A stretch of 64,000 nucleotides of DNA from Mucilaginibacter paludis DSM 18603 (lineage in GTDB: Bacteria > Bacteroidota > Bacteroidia > Sphingobacteriales > Sphingobacteriaceae), in the NCBI RefSeq assembly GCF_000166195.2, contig NZ_CM001403.1, positions 3,552,432-3,616,431 of the forward strand. The letters run 5' to 3'. The number at the start of each line of letters is the position of its first letter. Within the stretch, counting starts at the first letter, position 1. Below, piece by piece: positions 43,822 to 52,119 of the stretch. The notes below the pieces were generated by a model. That model was not told the DNA's origin. It was given only the letters and a program-made list of their open reading frames with translations, and ran no database searches. The position numbers and the translations under genes are program-made.

Positions 43822-44334
43822 TCATTCTTCCTCGTTTTCATCACCAAACTCATCATCATCGTCAAAATCGTTAAAAAAACGCTCATCATCATTAAACCTC
43901 AGCTCTTCCAGCTTTTCCTGCTCGGGCGTGCTGGTATCAAATCGGATAGCCCAATTATCCGGGATATCGTAAGTTTTATCGAAACCACGGATCCAATCCA
44001 CAAAAACCAAGCGGAACTCTTCAATCTTTTCGCGCATCAGCTGTACATAATCCTCTTCGTTTATATTAACCATCTCCGCAAAGGATATGGCGTTAAACAT
44101 ATCTTGGACGGCCAGCTTGATCAATACTGCGTTTTGCATTCTTAAAGTGTATATGCCTCCGCCTTCTGCCCCGGCAATTTTTGCTTGTATTAAAGCCGCG
44201 TTAGTCCACATTTGCCCCGCCAGGGATTCCTTCATTTCATCTTCCTTTAATGCGTCGGCAATAATTTCAACCAACTCAAATATTTCTTGAGATTTACGGT
44301 AAACAGGCAAGTGTTCGTATTTTTCCCGACGCAT
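43822..44334 (-). CDS. Uncharacterised protein with helical core and acidic tail
   Basis: The 170-residue protein begins MRREKYEHLPVYRKSQEIFELVE and has a helical bundle core (EDEMKESLAGQMWTNAALIQAKIAGAEGG, 31-59; NAVLIKLAVQDMFNAISFAEM) that recalls the 23S rRNA-intervening four-helix proteins (S23 family), followed by a highly acidic C-terminal tail (DDDDEFGDENEEE). The similarity is a weak impression. Role unknown. It lies 265 bases upstream of secA, with a purine-rich repeat fragment between. Confidence 0.6.
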   Translation of the reverse strand: MRREKYEHLPVYRKSQEIFELVEIIADALKEDEMKESLAGQMWTNAALIQAKIAGAEGGGIYTLRMQNAVLIKLAVQDMFNAISFAEMVNINEEDYVQLMREKIEEFRLVFVDWIRGFDKTYDIPDNWAIRFDTSTPEQEKLEELRFNDDERFFNDFDDDDEFGDENEEE

Positions 44335-44531
44335 TTGGCTTTTTTATTACAAAGAAAAATAAAATAGTTAAATGTAGCTGACGGTTTTAACCACAAAAGA
44401 AGAATAAAAAACATCGGCCAAAATAATGAGCCGTAAAGGTAGAATGACCAAGTCCGCCGAGCGAAGAAAAAACCATTGAACCGTGATATCAGGCCTAACG
44501 TAGATATTACATAAAAGAAAAGGGAACTTAA

Positions 44532-44636
44532 ATGCCTGAATTTAAGCTACCTCCGATTACCATCAATAATGGTGATTTCAGCATTGAGCAATTAGACTTT
44601 GATCCCAAATCTTACAGCCCAATTAAAATCATTTGA
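44532..44636 (+). CDS. Possible 34-aa ORF
   Basis: ATG 44532 is preceded by AAAAGGGAAC-like purines and encodes MPEFKLPPITINNGDFSIEQ and a short tail ending PIKII. It sits in the 307-base gap between two minus-strand genes. No domain; chance is possible. Confidence 0.25.
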   Translation: MPEFKLPPITINNGDFSIEQLDFDPKSYSPIKII

Positions 44637-44641
44637 TCCCG

Positions 44642-45490
44642 CTATAATTCCCGAGCCTCAAAAGTATTTCCTTGCCTAATATCGCCACTATCAAAACCTT
44701 TTTTAAACCAGTAAGCCCGTTGCTCAGATGTGCCGTGGGTAAAACTATCCGGCGATACGTGTCCGGTAGCCTGTTTTTGCAGTCGGTCATCGCCGATGGC
44801 ATGTGCGGCGTTGAGCACCGAGTCGATATCTGAGCGCTCAATTACAATTCCTTTTCCGGGAGCCTGTTCATAATGTGCCCAAACCCCGGCATAAAAATCG
44901 GCCTGCAGCTCAAGTTTAACTGATAGTTTATTGTATTCGCTCTGGCTTAAGCGGCTACGGGCCTGGTCCATCTGTGCCGAAACGCCTAACAAGTTTTGAA
45001 CATGGTGGCCCACTTCGTGCGCTATTACATACGCTTCTGCCGCCAGTCCGGGTGCATGGAAACGATTTTGTAAGTCGTTAAAAAAGGCCGTATCCAGGTA
45101 AACCTTACTGTCCGCAGGGCAATAAAACGGGCCTGTGGCCGAGCTGGCAAAACCACAACCGGCTTCTACACCTTCGCTATATAAATAAAGTTTAGGTTTA
45201 ATGTAAGTTTTACCCTGCGCCCGGAACAGGCTGTCCCATACGTCTTCGGTACCGGCTAAAACTACCCCGATAAATTTGCGCTGCATACTCTTCGGGCCGT
45301 ATTGGGTGCTTTGCTGCCGCGATGAATCGGAACCGGTTTGGTTGATAGATTGTGTAGGATTAGTACCGGTAAACAGGTAAAATAAAAAACCAATAATACC
45401 TAAGATACCACCGCCAAAAGCCAAACCCTTGCCGCCGCTTCCGTTACCATCTTCTACATTTCCGCTTTCGCGGCCACCAAACCACTTCAT
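44642..45490 (-). CDS. Neutral zinc metallopeptidase (YpfJ family)
   Basis: The 282-residue protein has a single membrane helix near 24-42 after a glycine-rich start (MKWFGGRESG), then a soluble domain with the zinc motif HEVGH at 158-162 and a downstream QADFYAGVW that supplies the next ligand. The middle segment FYCPADSKVYLDTAFF is the family signature (PF04228). Substrate unknown; the E. coli homologue ypfJ is also uncharacterised. The C-terminal EQRAYWFKKGFDSGD is typical of the family. Confidence 0.9.
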   Translation of the reverse strand: MKWFGGRESGNVEDGNGSGGKGLAFGGGILGIIGFLFYLFTGTNPTQSINQTGSDSSRQQSTQYGPKSMQRKFIGVVLAGTEDVWDSLFRAQGKTYIKPKLYLYSEGVEAGCGFASSATGPFYCPADSKVYLDTAFFNDLQNRFHAPGLAAEAYVIAHEVGHHVQNLLGVSAQMDQARSRLSQSEYNKLSVKLELQADFYAGVWAHYEQAPGKGIVIERSDIDSVLNAAHAIGDDRLQKQATGHVSPDSFTHGTSEQRAYWFKKGFDSGDIRQGNTFEAREL

Positions 45491-45599
45491 AATAATTCAT
45501 TTTAATTAAAATTATTAACCGCAAGTACTGGTGATTGTTTTGCTTGAAATTAATGAAGATGTAAATAAGCCCGGTAAAATATCATGCGGCAAAAACCAG

Positions 45600-45985
45600 A
45601 GTTGCCTGGTAACTGGCAATTTGGTTTATAGAAGACATCATTATAAGTAACGGACCCGGCGGGCCGAAAAAAATAGGGATGACGTTTGAACCTTCGCAGA
45701 CTGTGAGGTGCAGAAAGAAAAGTGCGCAAAAGCCTGACTGCACGCCGGGCCAGGAGTTGGCCTGTGGGCGGAAGGATCGGGCAGTCTTGATTTTTTTGGT
45801 TACTTTTTGTATCAAGACAAAAAGTGACAAGCCCCTTCCCGCGGCAATTGAGCGGGCCGATGATCTAAATTATGAATACTGATTATTAACGCAAAATAAG
45901 CGATTGACAATCAGCGCACCCGATATGCTGCATGCTTATCGCGCGCAAAAGGTCTCTCCTCACGTCGGGATGACATGACGGATAG
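45600..45985. repeat. Dispersed Bacteroidota intergenic repeat region
   Basis: This 530-base gap is not a gene. It contains a hairpin TCTTGAT (45786-45792) ... ATCAAGA (45812-45818) followed by AAAAAGTGAC, a C/G-rich stretch (45745-45775) and the phrase GGTCTCTCCTCACGTCGGGATGACA. I recall such sequences as scattered copies in related genomes. The frames on both strands here (45582-45830, 45679-45882) are products of the repeat and are not reported as genes. Confidence 0.5.
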
Positions 45986-46024
45986 AAATTTAGCATTGAT
46001 AATCAATAGCTTACATAGACATCA

Positions 46025-46561
46025 TTATAAAGCTCTGGGTACGCAGGGAATGCGCTTCACCAGCTTTAAACGCATGGGGATAGTATTGCTAAAGGATAAC
46101 AGATTGATGGTGGAATCGCCCGCAGTGCTGAGCTTAAAGCTTTCATCATACGCACCGAAACGGAAACAACCTCCCTCTTTTTTCAGCGTATAATCCGCAT
46201 TACAGAAAAAACCGTTCAGGTGCAGGGTATCGCTTTTTTGTTCGTAGGTACCTTTGGCATATTCCTGCCAGCGGCCCTTGTTCATACAGGTATCAGCACC
46301 ATAGTTTACCTTACTTACCGACGCAATGCACACATAAAAGGAATCGCAGCTGAACCTGAAATTATACAGGGCATAACTAACCAGTTGCTTCTGCTTTTCA
46401 ACGGTATCCTGTTTCCATTCGCCTTGTATAATGGCGGTACCTTTACCCTGGTAATTGGGGTTAAAACTACAGGAGGGGAAGAGAAGCAGGAAGCAGCAGG
46501 CAAGAAGCAAGGAGCTTAAAGCCAGTGATGTAAAAGGTGAACGGCGGAAAGTTTTACGCAT
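46025..46561 (-). CDS. Uncharacterised lipoprotein
   Basis: The 178-residue protein has a lipoprotein signal (FPSC, cysteine 31; a leucine-rich core LALSSLLLACCFLLLF precedes it). The mature part is beta-rich with four further cysteines (FRFSCDSFYVCIASV, ADTCMNKGRW, LNGFFCNADYTLKKEGGCFRFG), probably disulfide-linked. I know of a small Sphingobacteriaceae lipoprotein family often found next to fumC and therefore sometimes labelled 'fumarate hydratase'; this one follows fumC on the same strand, so it fits that family and no enzymatic role should be assumed. Confidence 0.72.
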   Translation of the reverse strand: MRKTFRRSPFTSLALSSLLLACCFLLLFPSCSFNPNYQGKGTAIIQGEWKQDTVEKQKQLVSYALYNFRFSCDSFYVCIASVSKVNYGADTCMNKGRWQEYAKGTYEQKSDTLHLNGFFCNADYTLKKEGGCFRFGAYDESFKLSTAGDSTINLLSFSNTIPMRLKLVKRIPCVPRAL

Positions 46562-46573
46562 ATTAATGAAAAG

Positions 46574-46594
46574 CCCTCCCCAAAAAGGGGAGGG
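46574..46594 (-). terminator. Terminator hairpin after fumC
   Basis: CCCTCCCC (46574-46581), A5 loop, GGGGAGGG (46587-46594). On the minus strand it is followed by CTTTTC. The flanking GGGTTAGGTGGGGG also appears as a scattered motif (compare 40060-40075). Confidence 0.65.
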
Positions 46595-46608
46595 TTAGGT
46601 GGGGGCGT

Positions 46609-48006
46609 TTATTTTAAACCGCCAATCATATCTTCGGGTTTAACCCATTCGTCAAACTGCTCGTTGGTTAATAAACCTAAGCCGATAGCAGCTTCGCGCA
46701 GCGATTTATTCTCTTTTAAGGCGTACTTGGCAATTTTGGCAGCATTCTCATACCCAATATGCGGGTTGAGGGCCGTAACCAGCATCAACGAGTTTTCAAG
46801 GTGCTTTTTAATACCATCGTAATTAGGCTCAATGCCTTTGGCGCAATGGTCGTTAAAAGATACGCAGGCATCACCAATCAGGCGGGCCGACTGTAAAAAA
46901 TTAGCTGCCATTACCGGCTTAAATACGTTAAGCTCATAGTGGCCGTTTGAGCCTCCGATAGATATAGTTACATCGTTACCCATTACCTGTGCGGCAACCA
47001 TGGTTACGGCCTCGTTTTGGGTAGGGTTAACCTTGCCCGGCATAATTGACGATCCCGGCTCGTTATCCGGAATGTGGATCTCGCCGATGCCTGAACGCGG
47101 GCCCGAGGCCAGCATACGGATATCGTTAGCAATCTTCATTAACGATACCGCTATTTGTTTTAAAGCGCCATGTGTTTCCACAATGGCATCATGAGCGGCT
47201 AAAGCTTCAAACTTATTTTCGGCAGTACGGAAAGGCAGGTTGGTAAATTGGGCAATGTATTCGGCCACCTTAACATCGTAACCCTTAGGGGTGTTAATGC
47301 CTGTACCTACGGCAGTTCCGCCAAGGGCCAATTCCGAAAGGTGATCAAGCGTGTTCCTCAACGCTCTTAAACCATGCTCCAACTGAGATACATAACCCGA
47401 AAACTCCTGGCCCAGGGTAAGCGGCGTAGCATCCATTAAGTGGGTACGGCCTATCTTAACTACATTCTTAAATTTTTCCGAACGCTCTTTTAGCGTATCG
47501 CGCAGTTTTTCAACACCCGGTATGGTTACATCCATCACCATTTTATAGGCGGCGATGTGCATAGCGGTAGGGTAGGTATCGTTTGATGATTGCGATTTAT
47601 TGACATCATCATTCGGGTGGATAAAGGTTTTGCCTTCGCCCAGTTTGTTGCCTTGCAGTACATGCGCGCGGTTGGCAATCACCTCGTTCACGTTCATGTT
47701 TGATTGCGTGCCCGATCCGGTTTGCCATATCACCAACGGAAATTCAGCAGCCAGTTCCCCGGCTAAAATTTCGTCACAAACCTGTGCTATCTGGTCGCGT
47801 TTTTCGGCAGGCAATACACCACAATCGGTATTGGTATATGCCGCGGCCTTTTTTAAATAAGCAAACGCTGCGATAATCTCCTTAGGCATAGATGCCTCAG
47901 GGCCTATTTTAAAATTGTTGCGAGAGCGCTCGGTTTGTGCGCCCCAGTATTTATCGGCAGGTACTTGTACCTCGCCCATGGTGTCGTGTTCAGTTCTGAA
48001 ACTCAT
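46609..48006 (-). CDS. fumC: Class II fumarate hydratase
   Basis: FumC interconverts fumarate and malate in the TCA cycle. The 465 residues show the class II signatures: [14 protein letters not shown] near 96-109, the active-site [15 protein letters not shown] at 186-200 (H189 in the second-substrate region), the SS loop [11 protein letters not shown] at 318-328 with the catalytic serine, and a C-terminal [10 protein letters not shown]. Cytosolic homotetramer. A -7-like TATTTT box may precede it; the downstream lipoprotein is separated by a terminator-like hairpin, so co-expression is uncertain. Confidence 0.97.
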   Translation of the reverse strand: MSFRTEHDTMGEVQVPADKYWGAQTERSRNNFKIGPEASMPKEIIAAFAYLKKAAAYTNTDCGVLPAEKRDQIAQVCDEILAGELAAEFPLVIWQTGSGTQSNMNVNEVIANRAHVLQGNKLGEGKTFIHPNDDVNKSQSSNDTYPTAMHIAAYKMVMDVTIPGVEKLRDTLKERSEKFKNVVKIGRTHLMDATPLTLGQEFSGYVSQLEHGLRALRNTLDHLSELALGGTAVGTGINTPKGYDVKVAEYIAQFTNLPFRTAENKFEALAAHDAIVETHGALKQIAVSLMKIANDIRMLASGPRSGIGEIHIPDNEPGSSIMPGKVNPTQNEAVTMVAAQVMGNDVTISIGGSNGHYELNVFKPVMAANFLQSARLIGDACVSFNDHCAKGIEPNYDGIKKHLENSLMLVTALNPHIGYENAAKIAKYALKENKSLREAAIGLGLLTNEQFDEWVKPEDMIGGLK

Positions 48007-48111
48007 GGTGTTAAATTTGGGCCAAATATAGGGGGATTACACCAAATATTTTTTACTGAATATCACGATTTCGCCGCTACTAATTTGATTTCACCGATTG
48101 TTGAAAAGAAA

Positions 48112-48426
48112 CTATAGTTCCTCGTTAGCTACCAGCAAAAAAACCACACTGTTTAAACGGCGTACTGCAAAGTGGGCCTGGGTTTCAAACGGCGGCAAAT
48201 TATAGGTTTTGTTATACTCCGACAGAAACAAAAACATATCGCCGGGTTTATCTACTGTTAATAAATGCTTTGCCAAGCCCTCTTTTTCGGCGGCAAAGGC
48301 TTCTAACTTTTGAGCTTCGGTTAAGGCAAATATCCACCTGGTATTTTCTATAGCTGTGTTATGCATTATTTCGCCTAAAGTAGCTACTGTATCTTTAACC
48401 AATTTCTTTACGTCTTGCCTTTCCAT
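48112..48426 (-). CDS. Uncharacterised 104-aa helical protein
   Basis: No named domain recognised. The protein is a small helical bundle (VKKLVKDTVATLGEIMHNTA, TEAQKLEAFAAEKEGLAKHLL) with a C-terminal segment VRRLNSVVFLLVANEEL. It has no signal peptide or membrane helix. It lies between fumC and the HigBA pair, facing away from the latter. Start ATG 48426. Confidence 0.6.
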   Translation of the reverse strand: MERQDVKKLVKDTVATLGEIMHNTAIENTRWIFALTEAQKLEAFAAEKEGLAKHLLTVDKPGDMFLFLSEYNKTYNLPPFETQAHFAVRRLNSVVFLLVANEEL

Positions 48427-48535
48427 AGCGCCAAAGCTATCATTTAATTATGGTTAATGGGTTTTTATTAATGAAGGGGCGATTTCGCGTTTTACGAATT
48501 TTTTTCTAACTTCACTAAGTTTTCCAAGTCGAAAC

Positions 48536-48841
48536 ATGGTTATTATCACAAAAGGTGTAATTCATTTATTTGCAAACAAACATCCCCGTTCATTAATTGC
48601 ACTAAATGAATGGTTTGCCAAATCAAAAAAATCAGATTGGAATAGCTTGCCGGATGTAAAACAGTCTTTTAACTCGGTAGATTATATAGGTAACGATAGG
48701 TATGTATTTGACATAGCCGGGAATAATTACCGGCTTATTGCCATGATTCATTTTGATATCAGAACCATTTACATACGTGGAATTTTCACACATCCGGAAT
48801 ATGATGAACTAAACAAGAGAGGGAAATTAAATCAACTTTAA
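48536..48841 (+). CDS. HigB-like toxin (type II TA system)
   Basis: The 101-residue basic protein follows the HigB_toxin family: an N-terminal helix SLIALNEWFAKSKKSDW, DYIGNDRYVFDIAGNNYRLIAMIHFD in the middle and IRGIFTHPEYDEL near the end. HigB-type toxins are ribosome-dependent mRNA interferases. The cognate antitoxin gene starts 2 bases after its stop; toxin-first order is typical of HigBA. The AT-rich leader has no exact -7 box. Confidence 0.88.
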   Translation: MVIITKGVIHLFANKHPRSLIALNEWFAKSKKSDWNSLPDVKQSFNSVDYIGNDRYVFDIAGNNYRLIAMIHFDIRTIYIRGIFTHPEYDELNKRGKLNQL

Positions 48842-48843
48842 TT

Positions 48844-49209
48844 ATGGAGCGTATTGAAAACAACAGCGATTACTATATTGCTTTATCTAAAATTGAAAGT
48901 TTTATTGCCAGGGGATTCGATAATCTAAGCGTAAAAGAAACTAAAGAATTGGAAACATTGTCTTTATTGGTTGAGCAATTTGAAACCGATAAGTATCCAA
49001 TGCCTATGCAAGCTTCCATAACGGATGTACTGCAAAATATAATGCACGAGAAAAAAATGAACAAATCACAACTTTCCGCTTTTCTTGAAATTCCAAATTC
49101 AACACTAAGTTCTATTCTTAACGGCAAGAAGAAGATCAATATGGGTATTGCCAAAAAATTACATTCAAAACTTCACATTGATGGCAATTTAATTCTGGAA
49201 ACAGTATAG
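48844..49209 (+). CDS. HigA-like antitoxin with XRE helix-turn-helix
   Basis: The 121 residues contain a coiled N-terminal half, then a C-terminal XRE helix-turn-helix (KMNKSQLSAFLEIPNSTLSSILNGKKKIN, about 74-102) with the usual recognition helix NSTLSSILNG. HigA antitoxins neutralise HigB and repress their own operon by binding the promoter. It lies 2 bases downstream of the toxin, so the two are translationally coupled. Together with HigB it is a complete TA module. Confidence 0.9.
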   Translation: MERIENNSDYYIALSKIESFIARGFDNLSVKETKELETLSLLVEQFETDKYPMPMQASITDVLQNIMHEKKMNKSQLSAFLEIPNSTLSSILNGKKKINMGIAKKLHSKLHIDGNLILETV

Positions 49210-49215
49210 GACTCA

Positions 49216-50334
49216 TCAGTCAAACTGATGCTTCTCCAAATCATGCTCTGCCTGGCGGCTAATCAGCTGCCTTCGTTTCTCCGCCTCGGTACTCACATCA
49301 TGAGCATGTACGTCATCCGTGGCAGCAACTGCTTTATCCCGTTCTTTATTGGCAAAATGCGTGTCCGACTCTTCAATCCGCGAAAGCGCCACATCGTACG
49401 ATCCCTTGGGCGACATTAGCTTCACAAATACCGGTAAACACTCAAAAAGAATAAACAGGTAAGCGATAAACGATTGCGCCAGATAAGTATCCAGGTCGCG
49501 CTTGCCATCTGCCCTGTAAGCCAATTGGCCGAGCGCCCAGTTACGGTCGGCAAAACCGGCCACATTTGATAGGCTGTCCAGTTGATGCTCCGAAAAAAGT
49601 TTAACGTTGTTCAGTCCATCGTATTCTTTGCGCTGGTTTAAATAGCCGTCCATTTTATCCAGGTTATCCTGCACTACTTTCAGCCTGTCTTGTTTTTCCT
49701 GCAAAACGCCTTGCTTTTGCTTGGCGTAGGTTCCATATCCTTTAATGCCCGATGTTTGGTTGCTTTTATCGCCAAAAACCTCCTGGTTTAACTGGTAGCG
49801 CGAGCGGTTGATATCTTTGGTGAGCGAGTCTCGCTCCTTTTTCATGTCGTTATTTTTGAGCAGCTCCTGCCCGTACTTTTCGTTGTAGGCCTTTTGCAGG
49901 GTATCAATTTTACTGCGCTGCCCGTTAAGGTAAGATGTTTTAAGTTTCTGGCGGATCTCTTTATCAAAAATTTTGAGCTCCAGCGGGCGCGATATAACCA
50001 CACCAATCATAATAGCCAGCAAAATCCGCGGCGATGCCTGTAGTATTTGTTGGTTGGTTGTACCCTGTTTATTGATACTACCCACAATATAGCGGTCCAT
50101 ATTAAAAATAGCCAACCCCCAGATGATGCCGAACAAAATGGCGAACGCCACCGCAAAATCGTTCCCGCTAAAAACAAAATACATGGCGTAGCCACCAGAA
50201 AGGGAGGCAAACAGAGCCGTAAAAAATATGGTGGCACCTATGCCCACATACTTGTTATGTTCGATGGGGTATTTTTTCAGCGTATCTACGTGGGCGCCGG
50301 AGCAAAACCAAAAAAAACGTGTAATCTTCTTCAT
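49216..50334 (-). CDS. DUF4407 domain membrane protein
   Basis: The 372 residues follow the DUF4407 layout: two closely spaced helices (about 31-75), NMDRYIVGSI, a third helix (about 104-118), a long coiled-coil-like soluble stretch (130-260: KERDSLTKDINRSRYQLNQE, RLKVVQDNLDKMDGYL), one more helix near 288-305, and a charged C-terminal tail. The family is mostly found in Bacteroidota and is uncharacterised. It is convergent with higA, only 6 bases apart. Confidence 0.85.
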   Translation of the reverse strand: MKKITRFFWFCSGAHVDTLKKYPIEHNKYVGIGATIFFTALFASLSGGYAMYFVFSGNDFAVAFAILFGIIWGLAIFNMDRYIVGSINKQGTTNQQILQASPRILLAIMIGVVISRPLELKIFDKEIRQKLKTSYLNGQRSKIDTLQKAYNEKYGQELLKNNDMKKERDSLTKDINRSRYQLNQEVFGDKSNQTSGIKGYGTYAKQKQGVLQEKQDRLKVVQDNLDKMDGYLNQRKEYDGLNNVKLFSEHQLDSLSNVAGFADRNWALGQLAYRADGKRDLDTYLAQSFIAYLFILFECLPVFVKLMSPKGSYDVALSRIEESDTHFANKERDKAVAATDDVHAHDVSTEAEKRRQLISRQAEHDLEKHQFD

Positions 50335-50456
50335 TCCTTACTTAGTGCAACCAATATTACACCTGTTACTATTAAACGCCCACTATGTTTGTTTGTTACA
50401 GATCAAATTACGAAATATAGCCCGGCCAAGCAATCTGCTTTGTGTTATAAAATCAA

Positions 50457-50464
50457 TAACTTTG
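50457..50464 (+). promoter_or_regulatory. -7 box of the rhodanese operon
   Basis: TAACTTTG matches TAnnTTTG, 19 bases before ATG 50484. An upstream TTTG at 50439-50442 is only 14 bases away, shorter than ideal. Confidence 0.5.
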
Positions 50465-50483
50465 CCCAACAAATTAGATATAC

Positions 50484-50798
50484 ATGAAAGAAATAAGCGT
50501 ACAGGAACTTAAAGAAAAAATGGACAAAGGTGAAGATTTTCAGCTGATTGATGTGCGTGAAGATTTTGAGTACGAAATGTCAAACCTGGGCGGTACTTTA
50601 ATTCCCCTTGCCGGGATCCTGATCGAGTCGGAAAAAATAGCAAAAGATAAACCTGTTATTATGCAATGCCGCAGCGGCAAACGCAGCGCCGTAGCTATTA
50701 TGCAGCTTGAGCAAAAAGGGTTTACCAATTTGTATAATTTAACGGGGGGAATTTTGGCCTGGGCCGATGAAATTGACCCTTCAATGCAGGTATACTAA
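50484..50798 (+). CDS. Rhodanese-like sulfurtransferase domain protein
   Basis: The 104-residue single rhodanese domain starts ISVQELKEKM and includes LIDVREDFEYEMSNLGG (about 21-37), and the active loop MQCRSGKRSAV with the persulfide cysteine C62. Such proteins (GlpE, PspE-like) carry sulfane sulfur. It has no signal peptide, so it acts in the cytosol. It is the first gene of a three-gene unit; its stop TAA overlaps the ATG of the next gene by one base. Confidence 0.93.
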   Translation: MKEISVQELKEKMDKGEDFQLIDVREDFEYEMSNLGGTLIPLAGILIESEKIAKDKPVIMQCRSGKRSAVAIMQLEQKGFTNLYNLTGGILAWADEIDPSMQVY

Positions 50799-50986
50799 TG
50801 TGGTTTAAAGTACTGTTAAACGTATTATACAACGTTTGCATTTTTTTGTGCCTGCTGTTTGGTTATTATAGCATTAAAAACAGCAACTGGGCCTATTTGT
50901 TGGGGGCAATTTTTTTGTGTGCAATGGTGATTATCTTTAAAATAAGGCTGATCAAAGACATTAAAAGCACACAGAAAAAGCTGTAA
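50798..50986 (+). CDS. DUF6358-like small membrane protein
   Basis: The 62-residue protein has two membrane helices (about 4-24 and 31-49) and a basic tail (KIRLIKDIKSTQKKL). This matches small Sphingobacteriaceae proteins of the DUF6358 type, which I recall as VLYNxxI...helix, helix, LKD; the family label is tentative. It overlaps the rhodanese stop by one base and precedes the SPFH gene by 21 bases. Confidence 0.72.
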   Translation: MWFKVLLNVLYNVCIFLCLLFGYYSIKNSNWAYLLGAIFLCAMVIIFKIRLIKDIKSTQKKL

Positions 50987-51007
50987 CTTCAACAAAAAAA
51001 ACAAAAG

Positions 51008-51913
51008 ATGTTTATAGCAATTCTCGGCATCATTGTGCTCATCGCGGGCATGGTGATCAAACGTAGCCCGTCGCCCAATAGTCATTATTCGGGCATTATT
51101 ACCATTGTTGGGGTAGTTATTGTGGTAATCGGTTTGTTCAGCTCCTCGGTTAAGGTTATTGAGCAGGGTACGGTAGGCGTACAGTCGTTATTTGGCAAGG
51201 TACAAAATGATGTACTGGAAAGCGGGCTGCACATTATTGATCCAGTGGTTGATGTAACCACCTTCGATTCGCGCACCCAAAACTATACCATGAGCGCGCA
51301 AACTACCGAAGGTCAAAAAAGCGGTGACGATGCCATCCGCGTATTATCATCGGATGGTTTGGAAGTAACGGTAGACCTTACTGTTTTATACCGCGTAATC
51401 CCTTACAAAACCCCCTACATCCTCCAAAACATCGGTATCGATTATGTGGACAAAATAGTGCGCCCTGTGGCGCGTACCGCCATACGCGACAATGCTGTTT
51501 ACTATGAAGCCGTGGCGCTTTACTCCACCCGGAGAGAAGAGTTCCAAAACAAAATACAAAAAGCCATCAGCGCCAGCTTTGCCAAAAACGGAATTGAGCT
51601 GCAACAGTTACTGGTACGCAACATCACCCTCCCGGCATCGGTAAAAGCCAGTATCGAATCAAAGATCAATGCCGAGCAGGATGCTCAAAAAATGCAATTT
51701 GTACTGCAAAAGGAAAAGCAGGAAGCCGAACGTAAAAGGGTAGAAGCACAGGGTATAGCCGATTATCAAAAGATATTATCTACCGGCCTATCAGACAAGC
51801 AATTGCAATACGAAACCATTAAGGCTCAAAAAGAAATTGCCCTTTCGCCAAATGCTAAGGTAATTATCCTCGGTAATGGCAAAGGAGCGCCAATTATTTT
51901 AGGCAAGGATTAG
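51008..51913 (+). CDS. SPFH/prohibitin family membrane protein
   Basis: The 301-residue protein has two N-terminal membrane helices (about 3-18 and 30-46) and a cytosolic or periplasmic SPFH (band 7) domain: VIEQGTVGVQSLFGKV, LSSDGLEVTVDLTVLYRV, VRPVARTAIRDNAVYYEAV, IQLQQLLVRNITLP-like segment near 195, and the charged coiled coil QKEKQEAERKRVEAQGIA. Prohibitin-like proteins form ring oligomers and modulate membrane proteases. It is the last gene of the rhodanese-DUF6358-SPFH unit; a strong bidirectional terminator follows. Confidence 0.9.
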   Translation: MFIAILGIIVLIAGMVIKRSPSPNSHYSGIITIVGVVIVVIGLFSSSVKVIEQGTVGVQSLFGKVQNDVLESGLHIIDPVVDVTTFDSRTQNYTMSAQTTEGQKSGDDAIRVLSSDGLEVTVDLTVLYRVIPYKTPYILQNIGIDYVDKIVRPVARTAIRDNAVYYEAVALYSTRREEFQNKIQKAISASFAKNGIELQQLLVRNITLPASVKASIESKINAEQDAQKMQFVLQKEKQEAERKRVEAQGIADYQKILSTGLSDKQLQYETIKAQKEIALSPNAKVIILGNGKGAPIILGKD

Positions 51914-51989
51914 CACTGTGATTTTAATCTTGCTTCGAAAATCTTGAGCCTGAATTAACAGGGCGACAATTGTACTTTCAATATAAAAC

Positions 51990-52021
51990 AAAAGGCCCAT
52001 CTCCAATCAGATGGGCCTTTT
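51990..52021. terminator. Bidirectional terminator between the SPFH gene and the epimerase gene
   Basis: AAAAGGCCCATCT (51990-52002) and AGATGGGCCTTTT (52009-52021) form a perfect 13-bp stem, with T runs on both strands. It ends the convergent SPFH and epimerase transcripts. Confidence 0.9.
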
Positions 52022-52119
52022 GTTTTATACTTTATACAACCGTTTTTTACGGCCCGCGCCGGATATTATGCTCCCTAACGGATATTCGCCAGGCAGACTT
52101 AAATCGCGCCCAAAAGCAG

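Noticed and set aside
45582..45882. Overlapping 67-82 codon frames on opposite strands
   Set aside because: Low-complexity and repeat-derived; no domain, no start context, and the region shows dispersed-repeat motifs.
48536..50334. HigBA plus DUF4407 as one three-gene defence unit
   Set aside because: DUF4407 is on the opposite strand and convergent, and the family is widespread outside defence contexts; adjacency alone does not support a link.
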